Shown one piece after another: positions 55,267 through 64,000 of a DNA stretch of 64,000 nt. Made by a program: the position numbers and the translations under genes. Origin of the DNA: Selaginella moellendorffii. Taxonomy: Eukaryota > Streptophyta > Lycopodiopsida > Selaginellales > Selaginellaceae. Within the stretch, counting starts at the first letter, position 1, and each line of letters opens with the position of its first letter. The stretch is from positions 1,970,760-2,034,759 of the forward strand of contig NW_003314273.1 in assembly GCF_000143415.4 (NCBI RefSeq), written 5' to 3'. The notes under the pieces were generated by a model. That model saw only the letters and a program-made list of their open reading frames with translations. It had not been told where the DNA came from and searched no databases.

Positions 55267-55864
55267 TGTAAGCAACCAAAGAGAACGACTTAAAACAATC
55301 CATGGGGTTCAAATATAAAGGGAAAGGGCCTATGAATAAAAGTTTTCTAATCGATTAAGGGTCTTGAATATTTGGAGTTAAGTATCCTTGGGTTTGAATA
55401 GTATTGGGTTGGATGACCTCCTGAGAAGTTTAAATTCAAGAGCTTACATTTGGTATTAGAGAGGTCTCAGAGTCTGACTTTATTAATTGGCTTACATTTG
55501 GTATTAAAGAGGTCTCAGAGTCTGACTCTATTAGTTAGCTTAGGGGAATTATATCACATGTTGAGATTGACATCTGGTAGGTCCAATTTGCTCCTAGCTG
55601 GGCTCGACTCGAGGGGTAGGGTTCTCTCAGCTTCCGTTTATAAGGGCATAAACTTGCAGGGAAGCATGGTGAATTATAAACAACCAAAGAAAAAAACTTG
55701 ACAGATGATCCATAGGGTTTAAATATAAAGGGAAAGGGCTCATGAACAAAAGCCCCCTTTTCTAATCAATTAAGGGTTTTGGGATATTTGGGGTTAAGTG
55801 TCCTTGGGTTTAAATAGTACTAGGCTGAGTGACTTCCCAGGAAGTTCAAATTCAAGAGCTTACA
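55267..55864 (+). mobile_element. Miniature LTR retrotransposon (TRIM-like), 598 bp
   Basis: Direct repeats 55267-55448 and 55675-55864 flank 226 bp of interior. The left repeat begins TGTAAG and ends CTTACA, the inverted TG...CA ends expected of an LTR. It is followed within two bases by TGGTATTAGAG, one change from the TGGTATCAGAG primer-binding site for initiator tRNA-Met. The flanks ATAGT and ATTGT are a candidate imperfect target duplication. The primer site lies in a 49-bp tandem duplication. No coding capacity, as usual for TRIMs. Confidence 0.65.
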
Positions 55865-56100
55865 ATTGTCACAAAGAGCAAAGATTGGGTAAGAACAAGG
55901 CAATATTAAAAGCATTAAAAGATATTGAAAATGCAAACCTCTAGGGAAACATCTAAGTGTTATCCAAAGGTATTACAAAGATTGATAAGAGTCCAATGAT
56001 AAGTTAGGTGTCAAACACCATATCAGTCTGAAAGTTGGTATAGCACCTATTGCTAAAGCATTTGTCAGACTCAATCAAGAGGAGAGGCTAGTGGTGGACA
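55865..56100. other. Short spacer before the Gypsy RT remnant
   Basis: AT-rich, possibly Gypsy polyprotein upstream of RT (near 56030 a decayed frame is followed by RT). No separate feature. Confidence 0.3.
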
Positions 56101-56902
56101 AAATGGTGAATTGTGTGTTGACTATTGCCTCCTCAACAAGTCCACAATCAAGAACTTCTTTCCAATTCTGAACATGGAAGACCTCTTCAAGGAGCTGGGT
56201 TAGGTGTGTTTCTTCACCAAACTAGATTTGAGATTTGACTATTACCAAATATTGGTGGCTGACGAGGATTGCTTCAAGACAGCTTTCTAGATAGATGTTA
56301 CAGATGCCTTGGATGCAAGGGTAGGAGCTATCTTGAAACAAGGGGAGAAACTCATAGCCTTCAAGAGTAGCAAACTTAGTGACATAGAGGCTTGCCAGCT
56401 GGTTTATGAGCAAGAGATGATGGCCATAATGCATACCATTAGGAAGTGGCAGCATTATTTGGTCCCAGCTCATTTCATGCTATGAGTGGACCACTTTAGC
56501 ATAAAGTTTTTACTTGAGCAACAGAATTTGAGCAAGAAACAAAGGTAGTGGATTGAACAATTACAAAAATTGGATTTCATAATCAAGTATAAACTTGGGA
56601 AATTCAACACTCTCTCTCAAAAGTTTGAGAAACCAGCAAAATCATACCTCAGGGCCTTGTCAGCTCATCAGCAAAACTATGTACAGCAGATCACAGAGGG
56701 GCATAATCAGGACCCAGTACTGTCACCAATACTAGATCACTTCCAGCCTTCATATTCTGATTTCAGCTTCAAAGATGGGCAAGGGATACCCTTTGTCACC
56801 TGCTGGGAAGCCAAGAAGATATACTACCTCATGAGGACTTTATGGATCCGAGATGTAGGGGCCACACTTATCCAACGTGCAGTGGACGTTGACAGAAACT
56901 AG
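56100..56902 (+). pseudogene. Ty3/Gypsy reverse transcriptase-RNase H remnant lacking the RT core
   Basis: A single frame reads CVDYCLLNKSTIKNFFPILN, FTKLDLRFDYYQI and ADEDCFKTAF (RT fingers and palm), then jumps straight to RNase H and connection sequence GAILKQGEKLIAFKSSKL, QEMMAIMHTIRKWQHYL and, later, DFIIKYKLGKFN. The YxDD active-site part of RT is deleted although the frame is kept. Stops at 56200, 56288, 56483 and 56546 inactivate it. The strand is opposite to the integrase remnant at 52.4-53.2 kb, so they belong to different insertions or a rearranged one. Confidence 0.8.
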
Positions 56903-58484
56903 AGACCTAGGAATCTCCCACAAGATAAGATACCCAACTGGAAGTCATGGCATGGAGCTGCACTATCCTTTATCTTCGGTTCCTACGCTTGTAGATAGTG
57001 TCATTGAGGACTCCAAAGAACTGGATTGACAATACAGGACAGGATGGTGGCACAGCATCATTGGATGGACAATCAGCTTTGGACATGAGATCAACCACTT
57101 GCTTGACAAGGAAAACAGATTGTGTGGATCAGAACCAAGTAGCCATGATTAGGTACCATATGTACACAGAGGAGATCAACCTAAACAAGATACATAGTGA
57201 CAATTTATAATAGGCTCTCAAATTGGAATAAACAAATATTTTATAAACAAGACATGAATATAAAGCATTTCAAAAATAGTCATCAGGCTAAAACTTTATA
57301 AGTCATCAGATTAACAAAATTCAAAAGCTAGATCACTTAATAGGGTCAAGGGATGGTCCAAAAAGTTTGGAGGAAACATATTGTACCTAATGAAGGATTA
57401 GAAAGATTATAATATCTAAGTATGAAAATAATGAATATTTTATTAATGGTGGAAAGTGCTATATTAAACTTGTGAAAATGTGTTCACAGAAGAAAACAAT
57501 TTTTGCAAAGAGTTGTATATAAACACTACAGTGCAGTGCTAACTAATAATTGACATAAGAAACAACTACTATATTTTAAAAAAGACCTAGACAAATGGGA
57601 TGATGCCACTGCACAAAGAGCCACCAACTTTACATCCAACCAAAGTCCAATGCACCGAAGGGACAGAAATAGTGACACCAACACTGCCTGATATACCAAG
57701 ATCTGCTCTCCCCCCACATCAACTGGAACACCCACTGCTAGCCACCCCTGAATATGCAGTGCTGTTCCCTGAGACCCTCCAGGAAATAACACCGAGACAA
57801 TGAAGCAGGGACAAGTGACACCAATGGAGGAGCTGTGGAGCCATGGGAGAAAATCAACACATGAACACTAATCCACCTTACATTTTTGCTCCCGAGGAAT
57901 TAAAATCATGATCACTCGATGCAAAGAACACAACTTTAAACAACATATAAATAGATACAGTTTAAAGCTACGGTTAGAGTTTACCTGAATCCATCAGTTG
58001 GATGTAACCAGTATATGAATGAATGAATGAATTTTGTCTCGTGCTCCAATGGTACCAATTGGAGAACGGCATGGGAGTGTTGTTCAGTCATACCTTTAAG
58101 GCAGATGTGACAAACTCAACAAGATTGCCTAAGATTGTAGATCCGTCTCTTTTCAGATTCAGCATCCCCGGAGGACAGTCTAACAAACAGACTTGTTTCA
58201 GGTCAAGGGCCTGTTTTTCTTGCTACTTCGTTAAAACATTTAGCAACTTGTAGAGCCGATCCCGGGTTCGAACCCAAGAGGGACTCCTTTTAATTTCCTG
58301 GGGCACGGCGAACACGTGACTCTTGCGTGCTCAACGTGGATTTTGCGTCAAGCTGATCTTCACGCGTTATATGGTTTAGATTTATTTTTGGCTAGCGATT
58401 TTGACTAAAAGAGGCTATCTACAAGCAAAGTGGTAGACGATACACGTACTCTACTTTACCATGAAGTAAATGAGGAGGAACACG
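56903..58484. other. Decayed element sequence and intergenic DNA
   Basis: 57600-57803 is open (Pro/Thr-rich) without a recognised family. 58257-58290 contains a GGGTTCGAACCC palindrome resembling a tRNA T arm but no cloverleaf. No gene supported. Confidence 0.35.
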
Positions 58485-58668
58485 AGAAGAAACGAGGCAA
58501 CGATCGTGAACATGTTGCGGCCAGATTTTGTTTCGAAGACCTGGGACCAAAAGGTGGGATCGCAAAGTCAGTAGCAGTCGATCGAGCCAAAGAGAAGAAC
58601 AAAAATCGAGTTCGCTTAGCTTACTCTTTTGAATCGATCGACTGTCCCGGAAAGCATGCCTCGCGCAG
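58485..58668 (+). repeat. Inverted repeat arm paired with 46.7 kb
   Basis: The counterpart of 46650-46830 in opposite orientation. It overlaps a 132-codon open frame (58430-58828) with no known domain. Confidence 0.75.
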
Positions 58669-59098
58669 TATCCATTCCACTCCCCTGTGCAATTCTAGAG
58701 ATGAGCAAAGATCTCTCTCCAGAAAGCTTACGTGCGTACCATTTGATCCAGCAGTCGAGAATGCGATTGCGCTTCTTCATGGATATCTGTTGTCAGCTGC
58801 GAGAAAGAAATCCACCAAACGGTGGTGAAAGATCGAAAAGAAAGACGCAGCTACGAGAGAAGCAAATTTGGTTCTCTAGGACCAAATTACCAAAGGGAAA
58901 AGAAAAATGGAAGAAAGAGCTCTCGATCTTACCGTCTTGAGCATCCGGACTCGATCGTGGAGGCCGTCCAGATCTCTCTCATTCTCTTGCTCATCGATCT
59001 CGCCGCTGGCATACGAGGACGAAACATTCCTCCCGGCTTCCAGATTATCAAACAGGGAGCTCCTGTTGCCGCGATAATCCCTGCGTCACAAACACCAC

Positions 59099-59108
59099 AA
59101 AACCCTAG
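59099..59108. promoter_or_regulatory. Telo-box-like motif before AP4E
   Basis: AAAACCCTAG lies 287 bp before the AP4E start codon, probably in the promoter or 5' leader. Confidence 0.35.
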
Positions 59109-59394
59109 AGTCGATTGGAAAGCGTCGCATTCTCACCGCCATTGGCTCATCGCTCTAAGCGCGATCGCTCGCTCGCTCGCTAGATCCCAATTCCCTTCCC
59201 TAGGGCCACAGTAAAATTTCTCTCTAGGTTTCCATCCAGCTAGGGCTTGTGGGGGAGCGCCTTGGATTTGCGCTTAGATCTGGAAGCTCGTTCCATCGGC
59301 CAGGTCTGGATCGTGCATTGGATCCCGAATGCCGGATTCCAGGCGCTGAAATCTTCCTTGATCCACATCGCGTCGGTCGGCACAGGGATTTCGG

Positions 59395-62300
59395 ATGAGC
59401 TTCACGACTATGGAGCAGCTCAAGACGATTGGGCGGGAGCTGGCTATGGGCTCCCAGGGGGTGTGGGGATCGTCCAAGGAATTCCTGGAGCTCGTCAAGA
59501 CGATTGGCGAGGCGAAATCCAAGGCCGAGGAGGAGAGGATCGTGCTGGCCGAGATTGAGAGCCTCAAGCGCCGGATCCAGGAGCCGGATGTGCCCCGGAA
59601 GAAGATGAAAGAGTATATCATGCGCCTCGTCTATGTGGAGATGCTCGGCCACGACGCTTCCTTTGGCTACATCCATGCCGTGAAGATGACCCACGATGAC
59701 AATCTCTTGCTCAAGAGATCCGGCTACTTGGCGGTCACGCTCTTTCTCAACGAGGACCATGATCTTATCATCCTCATCATCAATACCATCCAGAAGGATC
59801 TCAAGTCGGACAACTATCTCGTGTGCTGTGCCGCGCTCACTGCCGTGTGTCGGTTGATCAACGAGGAGACAATCCCCGCGGTTCTTCCCCAGATCGTCGA
59901 GCTTCTCAACCATCAAAAGGAGCTCGTGAGGAAGAAGGCTGTCATGGCTTTGCACAGATTTTTCCAGAGGTCTCCTTCGACTGTGTCGCATCTCTTTCCA
60001 GCCTTCCAAGAGGTAAGTTGCTGGTTTTCTAGTTCCTAAGCTTCCTACTAAGTCTATTGTTTTTCCAGAGACTTTGTGATAGAGATCCCAGCGTGATGAG
60101 TGCTGTTTTGTGCGCGCTCTATGACATGATCCTCGTAAACGTGAAGCCTTTCAAGCATTTGGTAGCGAGTCTGGTCAGCATTTTGAAGCAAGCCGTGGAA
60201 CACAGGCTGCCAAAGTCGTATGACTATCACCGGACTCCAGCACCTTTCGTGCAGGTAAACTGCCGCGCTCGTTTGATATCAGAGTATGCTAAGTGGGAAA
60301 TCTTGCTTCACAGATTAAGTTGCTGAAAATTCTCGCTTTGCTCGGGACAGGTGACAAGGCTGCCAGCGAAAACATGTTTAATGTGCTGGGAGATATTCTC
60401 AAGCGCTCGGATTCGACCAGCAACATTGGCAACGCGATCTTGTACGAGTGCGTCAGGACTCTGACATCAATCTACACCAATCCTCGGCTACTGCAAAATG
60501 CAGCGGAGATAACCGCAAAGTTCTTGAAGGTTTGTTGTGTCATTTCATTGCGGAGTATATACTGACATAGTTTGGTGCAGAGTGATAGCCATAACTTGAA
60601 GTATATGGGAATTGATGCCCTGGGTCGGCTTATCAAAATTACGCCAGAGTGTGCCGAAAATCATCAACTGGCTGTCATTGACTGCTTAGAGGTAGCGTCT
60701 CTATTCCTATTTATTGAAGGATCGCCTTTCAGTGCGAACTCTTGTAGGATCCAGACGATACGTTAAAACGGAAAACGCTGGATCTATTATACAAGATGAC
60801 AAAGGCCAACAATGTCGAAGTTATTGTGGAACGCATGGTGGAGTACATCAGAAACATCAGCGATAACCACTACAAAACGGAGATTTCTTCACGGGTTATA
60901 GAGCTGGCTGAGCGATATGCACCAAGTAACCAATGGTTTATACAGGTAATACTATATGGTTTATACTTGCACTCGTCTCTTACGGACTAAATTCGTGTGA
61001 TCGGGTGCCAGACGATGAACCAGGTTTTCGAAATTGCGGGAGACCTCGTGCCTCAGAAGGTTGCGCATGACTTAATGCGTCTCATAGCCGAAGGAGCTGG
61101 GGAGGAGGATGAAGATGCTGACAGTCACCTTAGATCATCTGCAGTATATTCATTTCATTATTTTCGAGTGTCTCGAGTTCTTAATTTGCTGTGTTACAGG
61201 TTCAAGCTTATCTACAAATACTAAAGGAACCAAAGCTTCCCTCGATACTTCTTCAGGTACGTAGAGTTTTCTTTGTGTGCTGATAAATTTTCTGAAAACG
61301 TTTAATGGGCTTCCAGGTTATCAGCTGGGTGCTAGGTGAATATGGCATTGCGGACGGCAGCCACTCAGCTGAATTCATTATAGGAAAACTATGTGATATT
61401 GTCGCTACACGCCCTGGTGATGACAAGTTAAAGGTATACATTCTGATTGTTTGCTGCGAACGTTGACGCCGTTCACTGCTTGCAGGGTTATGTTGTTTCG
61501 GCAATTACAAAAATCTGTGCATTCGAGAAAGCCGCTGGACAGACAGTAGATCTCATTCCAGAGGTAGTGCCATTCAACGTGTACTCTTAAGATTTGACGT
61601 CTGAAAATGTGTTGCAGTGCGTCTCGTTCATCGAGGAACTGTACGCTTCTCATTCTACCGATCTACAGCAACGCGTCTATGAATTCCACGCCGTGCTAAA
61701 GCTAGACAGAGATACCCTTGCAAGTATCTTGCCTATGGATGCCAGCTGCGAAGACATTGAGGTCATCTATGCTTTTGATGCTCGTAACTCAAAACTGATA
61801 CTCTTCCTTCTGATAGGTGGACAAGGATCTCTCCTTCCTCAACTCTTTCGTCGAATCCGCCTTAGCAAATGGCTCTAGACCATATCTATCCGACAATGAG
61901 CGCCGTGGAATGGGTGCAATGACAACCTTGGCATCCAACAATGACGCTGGTACGTCGTCTTTACTTCGTTTCCAGCCTTACGAGAAGCCAAGCATCCCGG
62001 AGCCTGCCGCAGCTCTCGTCACTGCGTCTCATTATAGCCAAGACGCGATCGACCAGCACGACATCTACTCTAGTGCAATCACGGTTTCCACGAGCTCTAA
62101 AGCTCCAGAATCTAGCAGCAACGACGGCACGAGACTCAAACTCGAGGGAGTCCAGAAAAAATGGGGTCGTCCAACGTACACTCCTGAGGCGCAGGTGCCA
62201 AAGAATCCCATCAACATATCCGACAGTGTCAAGGTAAGCAGCAGCGCAGCAGGGAAAGAGGCGTCGAGTAGAAACAGCAGCGCTCCTCCCTACACGGAAA

Positions 62301-62743
62301 GAAAGCAGCCTCCGCAGGAGATCTCGGCAGAGAAGAAGAAGCTCGCAGCGTCACTCTTTGGAAGCAAAGCAGGAGACACTAAAGCCAAGCCGGCAGCAAA
62401 GCTACAACAGAATGGAACGTCGAAGAAAGCTCCAGCAAAGCCAACTTCGCCGCCACCTCCAGCTCCAGCTCCACCGCCTGCTGATCTACTCGACTTGAGT
62501 GACAGTCTACCTCAGACTCCCTCGGTGGATCCGGTTGATCAGCTGGCGGATTTAATCTCGGTTGATAGCTCGGCCGCTACGTCGACCACTTCGCTCGTCG
62601 AGCAAGTTTTTGACGCTGGAAAAGTTGCGACGAAGGGGCCATCGCCGCAAGCATCGTTGCAAAAGGACGCTGTTTCACGCCAAGTGGGGGTGACGCCGAG
62701 CGGAGGAACAAACCCGGACCTTTTCAAGGATTTGTTTGGATGA
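59395..62743 (+). CDS. AP4E: AP-4 adaptor complex subunit epsilon
   Basis: AP-4 epsilon is the large subunit of the AP-4 coat, which sorts cargo at the trans-Golgi network toward the vacuole. Eleven exons join in frame to 927 residues: 59395-60012, 60069-60254, 60314-60529, 60581-60691, 60748-60945, 61012-61143, 61200-61256, 61317-61433, 61486-61563, 61618-61761, 61817-62743. The adaptin trunk is highly conserved (KMKEYIMRLVYVEMLGHDAS, TIQKDLKSDNYLV, SDSHNLKYMGIDALGRLIKI). A hinge begins after DASCEDIE|VDKDLSF, and the C-terminal part has QKKWGRPTYTPE and KKKLAASLFGSKAG, as in plant AP4E. Arabidopsis AP4E is about 938 residues. Translation may start at the second Met, 59410 (MEQLKTIGREL), which matches the usual N terminus. 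Convergent with ECH; the stop codons are about 200 bp apart. Confidence 0.93.
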
Positions 62744-62941
62744 GGAAAGCTCGCTCGCGTTCTCGCGTTTGGCGCGGTGGTGTGAGATTTTCTCACATCC
62801 CTCTGGATCTGTATGGTCAGTAAGATTCTAATGGAACACGAGAAGAGCAGCAGCGGAAATGCGTTTATACTTCTCTGGAGAAAAGAATTTCCATTCCCTG
62901 CGAGTCGGGCAGTGTACAAAACTTTTTCTGTGCTGATTCTT

Positions 62942-63822
62942 CTAAAAGTTGAAAGCGTTTTGTAGCCTGGATGCCATATGACCCGTCACGACTTGAGAAG
63001 CAAGCGACTGGATTTGCTTCTTGGCATCTGAGTTCCATCGACAGAAAAAAATGGAGTGAGTGGATGATTCGATCAAACTTTCAGTTCGAACCTCTCCGGC
63101 ATTTGGTGAATCCGATGATGTTGGCGACTCCCAGCGTGAGACAAATCCCCACGATCAGTAGATAGTCGAAGTTGAACTTAATGAGCGCGACAAGGCCCAG
63201 AGCTAGCCATATCCCAGGCTGTGAAACAAAACTAAGATCTCTCCTAAAAAAATAAAGTGGAGAGAGAGATAGAAGCTTACAGCAATGTAGAGCGTCCACC
63301 AAAAGAGCCATGTATCCTTCTTGTTGAGCCTCTCCAGAGACTGAAAGGGGAAGAACCATTCAAAGCTTGTAGCAGTGAAAGAGAGAAGAAAGAAAAACTT
63401 CTTTGTGCGTACCTGTTGATCCAGCGACTCAAATCGCCACACACTCTCGCCTTGGTCATCGATCTCATTCCACCAGCGCAGCCCCACCAGGATTCTACCG
63501 CTCACGTTCTTCACCACCCAGAAATCCAGCGCCGCCAAAAGGACGGTGACCACGAACTGGATGATGAAGCTGCTGACGAAGAAGGAGCAGAGGATGTAGA
63601 ATGCGATCGCGGATCCCTGCGAGGCGAGCGAGTGAAGAGAGAGAGAGAGAGTGAGAACGGCGCGATCTAAGATGAGAATTTCGAGAGAGACCTTGAAGAC
63701 GACGTGGAAGAACGCCGTGAGTGGATTCGAGTAGTTTTGCTGCGGCTGGCCCTCCTCCGCCTGCGCACAAGGCAAGGATTGAAATTCACGACGCCGGAAG
63801 CGCGGATCTGCAAACTCACCAT
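62942..63822 (-). CDS. ECH: ECHIDNA / TVP23-family TGN membrane protein
   Basis: TVP23/DUF846 proteins are small multispanning membrane proteins of the trans-Golgi network; Arabidopsis ECHIDNA acts in secretion and cell elongation. Six coding exons on the minus strand join to 182 residues: 63820-63822, 63692-63760, 63413-63616, 63281-63340, 63092-63218, 62942-63027. The first carries only the ATG. Core motifs are NYSNPLTAFFHVVFK, AALDFWVVKNVSGRILVGLR, WWNEIDDQGESVW, KKDTWLFWWTLYIA and ANIIGFTKCRRDAKK, with at least four hydrophobic helices. The final exon (QIQSLASQVVTGHMASRLQ) restores the conserved C-terminal tail. Reading through intron 5 would end the protein early at 63081. Family length is about 186. 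The start choice is fixed by a GTGAGT donor directly after ATG. Confidence 0.92.
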
Positions 63823-63856
63823 GGATGGAATCGCCACTCGCCGAGCTCCAGATCGT

Positions 63857-63866
63857 AAAACCCTAG
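63857..63866. promoter_or_regulatory. Telo-box-like motif before ECH
   Basis: AAAACCCTAG lies 34 bp upstream of the ECH start codon (gene on the minus strand), within the expected 5' leader. Confidence 0.4.
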
Positions 63867-64000
63867 AAGAAGGCCTGGTGACGTGGCAAAGTGCCGCGTC
63901 AGCGTCCCAGTCACGTCCGTAACGTTTCCCCTCCGTACATTACCGTACAAACGTACAAAACATTTTATTTTACAAAACTGGAATTTTTCCTTGCCCCGTT

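Noticed and set aside
58257-58290. tRNA-like T arm (GGGTTCGAACCC)
   Set aside because: The sequence is a simple palindrome. No acceptor stem, D arm or A box fits on either strand.
58430-58828. 132-codon plus-strand frame before AP4E
   Set aside because: It overlaps the inverted repeat arm and shows no known domain; could be a leader or repeat frame.
1-64000. CRISPR array, rRNA, bacterial operons
   Set aside because: No spaced identical repeats, no rRNA landmarks, and genes are intron-bearing nuclear plant genes.

Overview
This is a plant nuclear window, most likely from a lycophyte close to Selaginella (inferred from gene content and architecture, not from a search). The intact genes carry many short GT-AG introns of about 50-75 bp. 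They encode typical land-plant proteins: ORC6, an NDR1/HIN1-like LEA2 protein, an HflX/GTPBP6-type GTPase, VPS8, AP-4 epsilon and ECHIDNA/TVP23. PPR and germin-like gene remnants lie between them. Nothing bacterial, organellar or rRNA-like was seen.

Layout. 1-27.8 kb is AT-rich and repeat-dominated. It holds pieces of a composite duplicated unit (ORC6 3' end + tRNA-Ala + a His-rich membrane-protein gene remnant + a PPR gene tail), present in five inverted and direct partial copies across 1-31.4 kb. It also holds a long-inverted-repeat element family, a decayed intron-containing gene of unknown family (4.1-5.7 kb), a decayed Helitron of the Helentron type with a C-terminal endonuclease-like domain (about 7.6-13.0 kb), and small LTR elements. 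28.1-29.4 kb is ORC6 and 30.0 kb is a tRNA-Ala(AGC) gene. 31.4-37.1 kb holds Gypsy gag debris, a frameshifted PPR gene, a broken germin-like gene and a fossil of one HflX exon.

37.2-46.1 kb is a compact euchromatic block. LEA2 and HflX are divergent with 84 bp between start codons, and VPS8 follows HflX after 112 bp. 46.1-59.3 kb is an island of retrotransposon debris: Gypsy integrase, a Gypsy RT/RNase H lacking the RT core, a miniature LTR element, simple repeats, and an intact-looking intronless gene with a bulb-type lectin domain. 59.4-63.8 kb holds AP4E and ECH, convergent.

Functionally, VPS8 (CORVET endosomal tethering), AP4E (TGN adaptor coat) and ECH (TGN secretion) all act in post-Golgi traffic. 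ORC6 acts in replication licensing and has an E2F-like site just upstream. Telo-box-like motifs (AAACCCTA) precede HflX, VPS8, AP4E and ECH. Exon borders were chosen by reading frame, GT/AG (one GC/AG) signals and recalled family sequence; no alignment or search was run. Intron-free and repeat boundaries are estimates from reading copies against each other.
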